Source: an uncultured Dorea sp.
Lineage (GTDB): Bacteria > Bacillota > Clostridia > Lachnospirales > Lachnospiraceae
Length of the DNA: 57,153 nucleotides
Assembly: GCA_910588745.1 (NCBI GenBank)
Contig: CAJURK010000013.1
Coordinates: forward strand, 1 to 57,153
Reading direction: 5' to 3'
Part shown: positions 26,652 through 34,588 of the stretch, one piece after another
How the letters are laid out: each line of letters begins with the position of its first letter
Numbering within the stretch: the stretch's first letter is position 1
Made by a program: the position numbers and the translations under genes
Notes under the pieces: generated by a model
What the model saw: the letters and a program-made list of their open reading frames with translations, nothing else
Database searches by the model: none
Told to the model about the DNA's origin: nothing

Positions 26652-27524
26652 CTATTGCTGGTCATATATATAATTGCTAAGCCTTGCAAACTCTTCCAGC
26701 GTCAGAGTCTCTCCCCGTACGCCGGCTCCTTTCCCGATCTTCTCAATACCTTCTATAATGATCTCCTTGGGAACGGAAAGATCGGAAGCGTTGCTCAGGC
26801 CATTTGCTAAAGTCTTTCTTCTTTGATTAAAGGACGCGCGAATAATCTTAAACAGAAGATTCTCATCCTTCACCCGCACAGGTGGCTTCTCATAGCAGCT
26901 CAAACAAATCACCGCCGAGCCGACCTTCGGTCTCGGCATAAAACAATTGGGAGGCACAAACGCCGCAATATACGGCTTGGCATAAAACTGCACCGCCAAA
27001 GACAGCGCGCCGTAATCCTTTGTGCCGGGAACCGCCTGCATCCGATCGGCTACCTCCTTTTGTACCATCACTGTAATACTCTCAATCGGAACATGCTTCT
27101 CAAACAATCCCATAATAATCGGCGTTGTAATATAATAAGGAAGATTCGCGACTACTTTTATCGGCTTCCCGCCATTTGCTTCTTCCGCCAGTTTCCTAAG
27201 ATCCAGCTTCAAAACATCCTCATTGATGATTCTGACATTTCTAAATTCCGATAACGTATCCTCCAGTATCGGAATCAGCGCCCGGTCAATTTCTACAGCC
27301 GCCACCTGCCTCGCCGACTGCGCCAGATACTGGGTCATGGTTCCAATCCCCGGCCCGATCTCCAGCACAAAATCGTCCTTATGTATCTTGGCCGCACGGA
27401 TAATCTTGTTCAGTACATGGGTATCAATCAGAAAATTCTGCCCGTATTTCTTCTGGAACGTAAAATTGTATTTCTTCAGAACCTCTATCGTATTCTGTGG
27501 ATTCCCTAATGCAGGTTCCGCCAT
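26652..27524 (-). CDS. ksgA: 16S rRNA (adenine1518/1519-N6)-dimethyltransferase
   Basis: Dimethylates two adjacent adenines in helix 45 of 16S rRNA during small-subunit maturation. The 290-residue protein has KKYGQNFLIDTHVLNKI, the SAM motif VLEIGPGIGTMTQYLA and the catalytic motif VANLPYYITTPIIMGLF, plus SFNQRRKTLANGLS in the C-terminal domain. GGGAGAAG precedes the ATG. Confidence 0.97.
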   Translation of the reverse strand: MAEPALGNPQNTIEVLKKYNFTFQKKYGQNFLIDTHVLNKIIRAAKIHKDDFVLEIGPGIGTMTQYLAQSARQVAAVEIDRALIPILEDTLSEFRNVRIINEDVLKLDLRKLAEEANGGKPIKVVANLPYYITTPIIMGLFEKHVPIESITVMVQKEVADRMQAVPGTKDYGALSLAVQFYAKPYIAAFVPPNCFMPRPKVGSAVICLSCYEKPPVRVKDENLLFKIIRASFNQRRKTLANGLSNASDLSVPKEIIIEGIEKIGKGAGVRGETLTLEEFARLSNYIYDQQ

Positions 27525-27774
27525 AATTCTTCTCCCTTTTCCCTTTATGCGTGTATACAGAATTGCCGAATAAATCTATTATACACTAAAATGTATCTAA
27601 AAGATACTGAATAAAAATTAAATTTTGTACAGTCCTTGGTTTCAGCCGGACAACATCCAATAAATATAACCGTATAATCGTTGTCTTTCAAAGAGGTTTA
27701 TAATCTTTTTGAAAAAAATGAACCTCATACAAGGTCATGGCGAATATAGGGTGAACAGTCAGGGAGGTGAAACA

Positions 27775-28299
27775 GTGAACGCAAGAGAAATAGAAAAATG
27801 TATTGATGATTTCGGTACAGATATATATAGATTTTGCCTAAAACTCTGTGCAGACAAGACGGATGCCGAGGATTTATATCAGCAAACTTTCCTAAAAGCG
27901 TTAGAAACAGAATGGACGCTTGACTGGGAGAAAAACCCGAAAGCGTTATTTTTCTCTCTGAGCCATAATCTTTGGAAAAGCAGCAGAAGAAAACAGGCGC
28001 GCCGAAACACAATTGCTCCCAGCAGCAATTTGGATGACAGAACAGAAACGGTACTGCATTCCGAAGAGAGTATTGAAGAGAGCTATCTTCAGAAAGAATT
28101 GATTACCGAAGTCCGTCAAATCATCCAAACTCTACCGGAAAAATTTCAAGTACCGCTGATATTATTTTACCTTTCCGATTGTACCATCGACCAGATCGCG
28201 GCTATTATAAAGAAGCCGCCCGGCACCGTAAAAAGCCGATTGTTCAAGGGAAGAAATTTAATTAAAAAAAGATTGGAGGACGCTGGTTATGAGAGATAA
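27775..28299 (+). CDS. ECF-type RNA polymerase sigma factor
   Basis: A 174-residue alternative sigma factor. Region 2 is YRFCLKLCADKTDAEDLYQQ and TFLKALETE; region 4 is LPEKFQVPLILFYLSDCTID with the HTH DQIAAIIKKPPGTVKSRLFK. I use the GTG at 27775, which has GGGAGGTGA at ideal spacing, rather than the ATG at 27709. The next gene overlaps it by 11 bp and is a likely anti-sigma factor. ECF systems of this type respond to envelope or antimicrobial stress; the signal here is unknown. Confidence 0.92.
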   Translation: MNAREIEKCIDDFGTDIYRFCLKLCADKTDAEDLYQQTFLKALETEWTLDWEKNPKALFFSLSHNLWKSSRRKQARRNTIAPSSNLDDRTETVLHSEESIEESYLQKELITEVRQIIQTLPEKFQVPLILFYLSDCTIDQIAAIIKKPPGTVKSRLFKGRNLIKKRLEDAGYER

Positions 28300-28666
28300 T
28301 CGTTCTAACACGGAAATAGAAGAAGTAATCCGGGCTTCTATGAAACTAACTGATGCCCCATCCCCGGAACTGAACCATAAACTCAAGGCGGCTCTGTATC
28401 AACAAGAAGCCATCTTGCAAAAACAACCTGCCACTCATAAATTATCACTTTGGTATTTACCGATGGTTTTGAATTTGATAACTTTTTCCTTGCTGGCGCT
28501 TTTTGCTTTGATCATGATTGAAAATATTTATTTATCTTACTTTGCCGCCGGTATCTGCTTTTATATCGGTGCGGCCGGTATATTGCTTACCATTGCAGGC
28601 GTAAAAAGAGGAAACATAAAAGAGGACATCACAATCCGCATTGAGAAAAGAGGTGTATTGGCATGA
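28289..28666 (+). CDS. Putative membrane anti-sigma factor
   Basis: A 125-residue protein with a soluble N-terminal half (EEVIRASMKLTDAPSPELNH) and two predicted membrane helices (LPMVLNLITFSLLALFALIM and SYFAAGICFYIGAAGILLTI). There is no classical ZAS zinc motif. Its position, overlapping the sigma gene by 11 bp and the next gene by 4 bp, and its membrane topology fit an anti-sigma factor that holds the sigma factor at the membrane. The role is inferred from context. Confidence 0.65.
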   Translation: MRDNRSNTEIEEVIRASMKLTDAPSPELNHKLKAALYQQEAILQKQPATHKLSLWYLPMVLNLITFSLLALFALIMIENIYLSYFAAGICFYIGAAGILLTIAGVKRGNIKEDITIRIEKRGVLA

Positions 28667-29553
28667 ATAACGCAAAGAAGAAGAGATTTCCGCTTTATAT
28701 TGGTATCCTGGTTATCGTATTATTAATTTTTTCACGGTTTATCCTGTATTTTCTGAGAACCGATGGTTTCAGCGGTCTTTCCATACTGCTTCCTGTCCTG
28801 CTTCTCTGCTTTATCCTTTTTGCGTTATGTACCTCTGCTTTTTTTGCCGCATGGGTATACCAAGATTGTAAACAGCGGGGCGACGCCCCGGAACTATGGG
28901 CGATTATAGTTTTTGTAACTACGCCCTTTATCGGATTGCTGATTTACTTTCTGCGGCGTTCAGACATCAAAACAACATGCCCGGCTTGCGGACAACGAAT
29001 CTCTGTAAAGGCAAACTATTGCCAGGAATGTGGAACACATATTGAAAAGGAGGAGCCTCAAGTTATGGTAAAGCAAGGAACACATCACTTAAAATTTATG
29101 ATTGCCGGTATGATAAGTATGGCTCTTATGCTGATATGCTTGACAAGTTTTATCGTCAGCGCGGCCGCCGGAAATGGGATCAACACTAAGATTACTTCTA
29201 ACGACCGCATATGGAACTTAGGTACAATCAGTATGAATTATAACTCTTATCTGGATGATGTGTGGAGGCTGGATTTTAATAGCGCCAGCGAAGGATTTGT
29301 GAAAGAACAAAATATGACGATTTCGGACGCAGACGCTCAACTGCTTCACGCTGATATTTCCTGCGGCGCAGCACAAGACGGCGCGACGCTTGTCTTGTGG
29401 CTGGTACAGGGAGATGTAGCAAAATCTATTGATGTTACAAATCTTTCCGAACCGTTGGAATATCCTTTGAATGACTTTGAAAATGGAAACGTTCGTGTCA
29501 GGCTGCAAATCAATGGTGTGAAAAATACTGTTTCTGAAATTTATATTCAATAA
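28663..29553 (+). CDS. Membrane protein with zinc ribbon, sigma-factor operon
   Basis: A 296-residue protein of unknown function. It has two N-terminal membrane helices (IGILVIVLLIFSRFILYFL and LLPVLLLCFILFALCTSAFF), a third at about residue 85, a cytoplasmic zinc ribbon (CPACGQ then CQECG, residues 106-126), a further membrane helix (MIAGMISMALMLICLTSFIV) and an extracellular C-terminal domain of about 120 residues. The start ATG overlaps the preceding stop (ATGA). As the third gene of the sigma/anti-sigma operon it could sense an external signal or be the main target. Confidence 0.75.
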   Translation: MNNAKKKRFPLYIGILVIVLLIFSRFILYFLRTDGFSGLSILLPVLLLCFILFALCTSAFFAAWVYQDCKQRGDAPELWAIIVFVTTPFIGLLIYFLRRSDIKTTCPACGQRISVKANYCQECGTHIEKEEPQVMVKQGTHHLKFMIAGMISMALMLICLTSFIVSAAAGNGINTKITSNDRIWNLGTISMNYNSYLDDVWRLDFNSASEGFVKEQNMTISDADAQLLHADISCGAAQDGATLVLWLVQGDVAKSIDVTNLSEPLEYPLNDFENGNVRVRLQINGVKNTVSEIYIQ

Positions 29554-29599
29554 CCAGCAAAGTAAGTCGGGTCAGTCAATGGACGCCCAGGACAACGAA

Positions 29600-29630
29600 G
29601 CGCTATGCATCCCTGCCGGGAGCATAGCGC
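29600..29630. terminator. Hairpin between convergent sigma operon and tatD
   Basis: A perfect 9-bp stem GCGCTATGC (29600-29608) with GCATAGCGC (29622-29630) sits between convergent stop codons and could serve both strands, although T-runs are short. Confidence 0.55.
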
Positions 29631-29649
29631 CGTTTATTGCCGGCAGCCC

Positions 29650-30414
29650 TTATGCCAGTCCATACATTTTTTTCGCGTTTTCTTCTGTCTGCCTGATAAC
29701 CTCTTGTACGGAAACTCCTTTGATTTTTGCGACTTCCTCTGCCACATACCGGATATACCCGGAATTGTTCCGCTTCCCCCGAAAAGGAACCGGCGCCAGA
29801 TACGGGCAGTCAGTCTCCAACACAATGGATGTCAGAGGAGTCTCAGCCACCACTTCTTTCAACTTCCGTCCATTCTTAAAGGTCACCACCCCGCCGACCC
29901 CGATGTAGTATCCCATTTTCACATATTCCGCGGCCATTTCTTTGGAATAGGAAAAACAATGGATGACCCCGCCGAGTCCCCCGCCGTATTCTTTCATAAT
30001 CTCCAGCGTGTCAGAAGCCGCTTCCCGGCTGTGAATCAGTACTGGAAGGGACAACTCCCTTGCAAGGCCAAGCTGCCGGATAAACCATTTCTTCTGCAGA
30101 TCATGGGGTTCGTTATCCCAGTAATAATCCAACCCGATTTCTCCCACCGCAATCACTTTTTCCTGGGCAAACTGCTTTTTCATCATCGCAAATGTCTCTT
30201 CATTCAGAGCCCCTGCTTCGTCCGGATGAACGCCTACCGCGGCGTACATAAACGGATACTTCTTTACCATTTCAGGAACGGTAAAGCAGGATTCAAAGGA
30301 CGCTCCCACATTTACGATTGTTCCTACTCCCTGCTCTGGCATGGATGCAAGAAGTTCCTCCCTGTCCTCGTCAAACTGGCTGCTGTCATAATGCGCATGC
30401 GTATCAAATATCAT
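29650..30414 (-). CDS. tatD: TatD family metal-dependent hydrolase (DNase)
   Basis: A metal-dependent hydrolase with 3'-5' nuclease activity in characterised members. The 254-residue TIM barrel begins MIFDTHAHYDSSQFDEDREE with the HxH motif; AVGEIGLDYYWDNEP, LPVLIHSREAASDTLEIM, VIHCFSYSKEMA and VLETDCPYLAPVPFRGKRN complete the metal site. GGAGATGAG precedes the ATG. It lies downstream of metG in the same direction, a common arrangement in Firmicutes. Confidence 0.95.
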   Translation of the reverse strand: MIFDTHAHYDSSQFDEDREELLASMPEQGVGTIVNVGASFESCFTVPEMVKKYPFMYAAVGVHPDEAGALNEETFAMMKKQFAQEKVIAVGEIGLDYYWDNEPHDLQKKWFIRQLGLARELSLPVLIHSREAASDTLEIMKEYGGGLGGVIHCFSYSKEMAAEYVKMGYYIGVGGVVTFKNGRKLKEVVAETPLTSIVLETDCPYLAPVPFRGKRNNSGYIRYVAEEVAKIKGVSVQEVIRQTEENAKKMYGLA

Positions 30415-30486
30415 CTCTCATCTCCTCGCGCACTTCGAGATTTCTCGTCTCTCCGTGTTCCTTTACACTTCCGCTATCCGGGACGC

Positions 30487-30537
30487 GGGACTGCCAGGAA
30501 ACGCCGTTTCCCGGCAAGATATCGTTCCGACAGTCCC
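30487..30537 (-). other. Hairpin between metG and tatD
   Basis: GGGACTG (30487-30493) pairs with CAGTCCC (30531-30537), with an inner GGAAAC/GTTTCC stem. It may partly terminate or process the metG-tatD transcript. Nothing else is visible in the 152-bp gap. Confidence 0.4.
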
Positions 30538-30566
30538 TTCCTCCGAAGCTGCGTCCGCTTCTAAGT

Positions 30567-32492
30567 CTAACAGATTTCCGCTCCGGCGGGCATCTCCTTT
30601 TCCGGCGTCATCAGGGCAAGATTCCCTTCTGCGTCTTCCGCGCACAAAATCATGCCTTCTGACAATACTCCCGCAAGCTTGGCCGGCTTTAAGTTCACCA
30701 GAACCATAACCTTTTTGCCCACCATTTCTTCCGCGCTGTAATACTTCTTAATACCGGATACAATCTGCCTTACCTGGCTTCCCACTTTTACCTTGGAGCA
30801 AAGAAGCTTCTTCGACTTCGGCACTTCCTCGCAGGCAATGATCTCTCCCACCTGAAACTGCATGTTACCGAAATCATCAAAGGTAATTTCCGGCTTTGCT
30901 TCTATATCAATAACCGGTTCTTCCTGTCCTTCTGGTTCTGCCGTGGCTTCTTTTACCGGCGGATGAAGTTCTTCTACTCTTTTCATCACTTCATTAATAT
31001 CCAGCCTCTGGAACAGAATCTCCGGCTGATCCGTTACTTTGCCGTCTCCAAGCTGGGCAAGTATCTTTTCGGAAGTCTCCGGCATAAACGGCTCAAGCTG
31101 TTTCGCGCCGGAGCGGATACTCTGAATCAGGTTATAAAGCACGGTTTCCAGACGGTCTTTGGCCGCATCGTCCTTGGCGAGAACCCACGGCATCGTCTCG
31201 TCAATATATTTGTTGCACCGCTTGAATAAAGCGAATATCTCGCTAATCGCATCCGCCACCCGCAGTTCGTCCATCTTCTTATCTACAAGCTGCGGCGTAC
31301 GAGCCGCAACCGACTTTAAGTCATTGTCTACTTCCTCCGAAACGCCCTTATCCGTCACGGTTCCTCCAAAATACTTATTTGTCATAGAAATCGTCCGGTT
31401 CACCAGATTTCCAAGCGTATTTGCAAGCTCCGAATTGAGGCGCTCTACCATCAGCTCCCAGGAAATCACGCCGTCATTGTCAAACGGCATCTCGTGCAGC
31501 ACGAAGTAACGAACCGCATCCACCCCGAAGAAGTCCGCCAGCTCATCCGCATACAGCACGTTTCCCTTAGACTTGCTCATCTTGCCGTCTCCCTGCAGGA
31601 GCCAGGGATGTCCAAAGATCTGTTTCGGCAGCGGCTCTCCTAACGCCATCAGAAAGATTGGCCAGTAAATGGTATGGAAACGGATAATATCTTTACCAAT
31701 CAAATGCAGATCTGCCGGCCAGTTTTTCCCATATTGTTCCGTACTATTGCCGTCTGCGTCATATCCGATTCCGGTAATATAATTTGTCAGCGCATCCAGC
31801 CACACATAGACCACATGCTTGTCGTCAAAATCTACCGGGATTCCCCATTTAAAAGAGGTTCTGGACACACACAAATCCTGCAGGCCCGGAAGCAGGAAAT
31901 TATTCATCATCTCATTTTTCCTGGAAACCGGCTGGATAAACTCCGGATGCGTATTAATATGTTCAATCAGACGATCCGCATATTTGCTCATTTTAAAGAA
32001 ATAAGCTTCTTCCTTCGCGGGTTTTACCTCACGGCCGCAGTCCGGACATTTTCCGTCCACTAACTGGGATTCCGTCCAGAAAGACTCGCAGGGCGTACAG
32101 TAAAGCCCTTCATAGGCGCCTTTATAGATATCCCCTTGTTCATACAATTTCCGGAATATTTTCTGAACCTGCTTCTCATGGTCTGCATCGGTAGTCCGGA
32201 TAAATTTGTTGTAAGAAGTATTCATCAAATCCCATATACCCTTCACCTGCCCGGCAACGCCGTCAACCAGTTCCTTCGGCGTTATACCTGCTTCCTGTGC
32301 TTTCAGCTCAATTTTCTGGCCATGCTCATCGGTTCCCGTCTGGAAAAACACATCATAGCCCTGACTTCTTTTATACCTGGCAATGGCGTCCGCCAGAACA
32401 ATCTCATAGGTATTTCCGATATGCGGCTTGCTTGAAGTATAAGCAATCGCCGTTGTAATATAATACTTTGGTTTCCTGCAGTTCTCACACAT
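30567..32492 (-). CDS. metG: Methionyl-tRNA synthetase
   Basis: Charges tRNA-Met. The 641-residue enzyme has the class I signatures YTSSKPHIGNTYE (HIGH-like) and KMSKSKGNVLYADEL, a zinc knuckle (CTPCESFW and CPDCGREV) and a C-terminal tRNA-binding OB domain from about residue 540 (DDFGNMQFQVGEIIACEEVP). GGAGTG precedes the ATG. A methionine T-box leader controls it. Confidence 0.98.
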   Translation of the reverse strand: MCENCRKPKYYITTAIAYTSSKPHIGNTYEIVLADAIARYKRSQGYDVFFQTGTDEHGQKIELKAQEAGITPKELVDGVAGQVKGIWDLMNTSYNKFIRTTDADHEKQVQKIFRKLYEQGDIYKGAYEGLYCTPCESFWTESQLVDGKCPDCGREVKPAKEEAYFFKMSKYADRLIEHINTHPEFIQPVSRKNEMMNNFLLPGLQDLCVSRTSFKWGIPVDFDDKHVVYVWLDALTNYITGIGYDADGNSTEQYGKNWPADLHLIGKDIIRFHTIYWPIFLMALGEPLPKQIFGHPWLLQGDGKMSKSKGNVLYADELADFFGVDAVRYFVLHEMPFDNDGVISWELMVERLNSELANTLGNLVNRTISMTNKYFGGTVTDKGVSEEVDNDLKSVAARTPQLVDKKMDELRVADAISEIFALFKRCNKYIDETMPWVLAKDDAAKDRLETVLYNLIQSIRSGAKQLEPFMPETSEKILAQLGDGKVTDQPEILFQRLDINEVMKRVEELHPPVKEATAEPEGQEEPVIDIEAKPEITFDDFGNMQFQVGEIIACEEVPKSKKLLCSKVKVGSQVRQIVSGIKKYYSAEEMVGKKVMVLVNLKPAKLAGVLSEGMILCAEDAEGNLALMTPEKEMPAGAEIC

Positions 32493-32569
32493 AGTTTTTC
32501 ACTCCTTCGATCCTCTCAATATTGAAAAACGCAATGGCCGACAAAATTACACAAAAAATATTTTTCCAG

Positions 32570-32956
32570 AAAAAAAGTCTTCTCCGGTTCCTTCCGAAAC
32601 CAGAGAAGACGACTGAATCGCGTTACCACTTCCCCTTCGCTCCCGCCTCGCGGCAGAAAGCCTCAGCAGGTGCCTCCCGACACCCCTCCGCTATAAAGGG
32701 CGGACCCATTGCAGCCTGCTGTGAACACTTAGCGAGGTCTTTAACGAGCTTAGTGTGAACGCACACCCAGACACTTGGCGATGTCTTTTCGAGCCTAGTG
32801 ACTGCGGTGTTTCTTTCTTCCTTGCCCTGTTCACAGTTCGGTACACCACTCGGAAGCCATCTTCCGCAAACTTCCATTCATCCCTCTCAGCCGCCGGGAT
32901 TTCTCTGTAAAACTTTCATCTGCGTACTCTCTTCGTCATTGCGTTTATCTGATATG
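32570..32956 (-). promoter_or_regulatory. T-box leader (methionine) of metG
   Basis: Read on the minus strand, Stem I starts near 32940 with the typical GACGAAGAGAGTA and CAGAGA...GGCTGAGAGG pattern. An ATG in the expected specifier position (32860-32858, in GAAGATGGC) matches Met. The T-box sequence AAGTGGTAACGCG is at 32629-32641, followed by the terminator GTCTTCTC...GAGAAGAC (32577-32620) and a run of seven T. Uncharged tRNA-Met should favour antitermination. Confidence 0.93.
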
Positions 32957-32962
32957 CTAGAA

Positions 32963-32991
32963 ATCGTAACATACGCGTTTCAAAAAGTCAA
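32963..32991 (-). promoter_or_regulatory. Promoter of the metG T-box transcript
   Basis: TTGACT (32991-32986), 17-nt spacer, TACGAT (32968-32963) on the minus strand, just before the T-box leader. Confidence 0.7.
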
Positions 32992-33299
32992 GGAGCAATG
33001 TTCATGCGCCCACTTTTGCGATTGTTTTGCCATTGCATCGAATTGCAGACCTGCGAAAAGAGTTTCTGTCTGCAGGTTTTCTTATTGACCGCACTGTTAT
33101 ATCTATCGTTCATAGCCATTTTTTGTTGCGATGTGAACCAAGAAAGTATACTATACTGTTATTACTATAATAACAGGTTATTGCTCTGCCTGATTGAAAG
33201 ACAGCCTGCAGTTCGGATATGATCTGCAAAACGACGTCTTAATGCAAGCAATATCCCATGGGCTGCTTCTGCACCCAAAAGGAAAGGAGATTTCACACT
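32992..33299 (+). other. Gap before pepT: one hairpin and AT-rich promoter area
   Basis: No gene is visible. GCAGAC (33045-33050) pairs with GTCTGC (33068-33073) and is followed by a T-rich tract, resembling a terminator on the plus strand with no evident gene before it. Farther on, TTGCGA and TATACT boxes and a palindrome TGTTATTA-CTA-TAATAACA precede pepT and probably form its promoter/operator area. Confidence 0.35.
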
Positions 33300-34517
33300 A
33301 TGAAAGCTTATGAAAGACTACTAAATTACGCAGTAATACGTACCCCCAGTAACGAGGACAGCAATACCGTACCTTCTTCCCAATGCCAGTTTGACCTGGC
33401 CAGAGTTTTGGAAACGGAGATGCGGGAATTAGGACTGAAAGACGTACATTTAGACGACCAATGTTATCTCTATGGAAATCTTCCGGCCACAGAAGGCTAT
33501 GAAAAAGCCCCCTCGATCGGTTTTATCGCCCATATGGATACCGTATCCGATTTCTGCGGCCATGACATTGTACCGATTGTGACGAAAAACTACAACGGAG
33601 AAGCTATGGAAATCGGCTGCAGCGGACGGATTCTTGACCCTGTCGTTTTCCCCCATTTAGCGGATCTAAAGGGGCGCACCCTAATCACAACCGACGGAAC
33701 TACCGTACTAGGAGCTGACGACAAAGCCGGAATTGCGGAAATCCTGACCTTGATTGAACGCATTCAGGCTGAGCAGATTCCCCATGGGAAATTATGCGTT
33801 GCCTTTACGCCGGATGAAGAAATCGGAAGAGGCGCCGACCACTTTAATATCGAAGAATTCGGCGCTGATTACGCTTATACTGTGGACGGCGGCACAGAGG
33901 GCGAAATACAGTATGAAAATTTCAACGCCTGCAAAGCCTGTTTCCAGGTCAAAGGGTTCAGCGTTCATCCAGGCTCGTCCAAAAACGCCATGATAAACGC
34001 CTCTTTAGTTGCTATGGAAATTAATCAGTTGCTTCCTGGCTGCGAAACTCCCCGTGGAACGGAAGACTATGAAGGCTTTTATCATCTTGAAACAATGTCC
34101 GGGGACTGCGCGTCGGCCACGCTCCGTTATATCGTCCGGGATCATGACCGGAATCTATTTGAATCCCGCAAGCAGACCCTTCGGCTGATTGAAAAGAATC
34201 TGAATGAAAAATGGGGCGAGGGAACCGTTACTCTGACAATTACAGACCAGTACCAGAACATGGCTGAAATCATCGCCGGGTGCATGCATCTGATTGACAA
34301 CGCAAAAGCCGCATGCGAAACCGCAGGCATAACTCCCCTTGTTATTCCCATCCGCGGCGGCACAGACGGCTGCCAGTTAAGCTTTAAAGGGCTTCCCTGT
34401 CCGAATCTTGGAACCGGAGGCTATGCGTTTCACGGCCCTTATGAGCATATTACCGCAGAAGCAATGGAGCAGTCTGTAGATATGATGACAGAATTGGTAA
34501 AACGATACGCAAAATAA
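33300..34517 (+). CDS. pepT: Peptidase T (tripeptide aminopeptidase)
   Basis: A cytoplasmic zinc aminopeptidase that removes the N-terminal residue of tripeptides. The 405-residue M20B protein has GFIAHMDTVSDFCGHD, LGADDKAGIAEILTL, TPDEEIGRGADHF and the late IRGGTDGCQLSFKGLPCP and FHGPYEHI motifs. AAGGAGA lies 9 nt before the ATG at 33300. It is followed by the DUF885 peptidase gene, suggesting a peptide-degradation pair. Confidence 0.96.
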   Translation: MKAYERLLNYAVIRTPSNEDSNTVPSSQCQFDLARVLETEMRELGLKDVHLDDQCYLYGNLPATEGYEKAPSIGFIAHMDTVSDFCGHDIVPIVTKNYNGEAMEIGCSGRILDPVVFPHLADLKGRTLITTDGTTVLGADDKAGIAEILTLIERIQAEQIPHGKLCVAFTPDEEIGRGADHFNIEEFGADYAYTVDGGTEGEIQYENFNACKACFQVKGFSVHPGSSKNAMINASLVAMEINQLLPGCETPRGTEDYEGFYHLETMSGDCASATLRYIVRDHDRNLFESRKQTLRLIEKNLNEKWGEGTVTLTITDQYQNMAEIIAGCMHLIDNAKAACETAGITPLVIPIRGGTDGCQLSFKGLPCPNLGTGGYAFHGPYEHITAEAMEQSVDMMTELVKRYAK

Positions 34518-34588
34518 GCGTCCGTCCGCCATGAATAACCGTGTTACTTTCTGCATAAGTATAAGACAAAACATTTCAGGAAATATCT

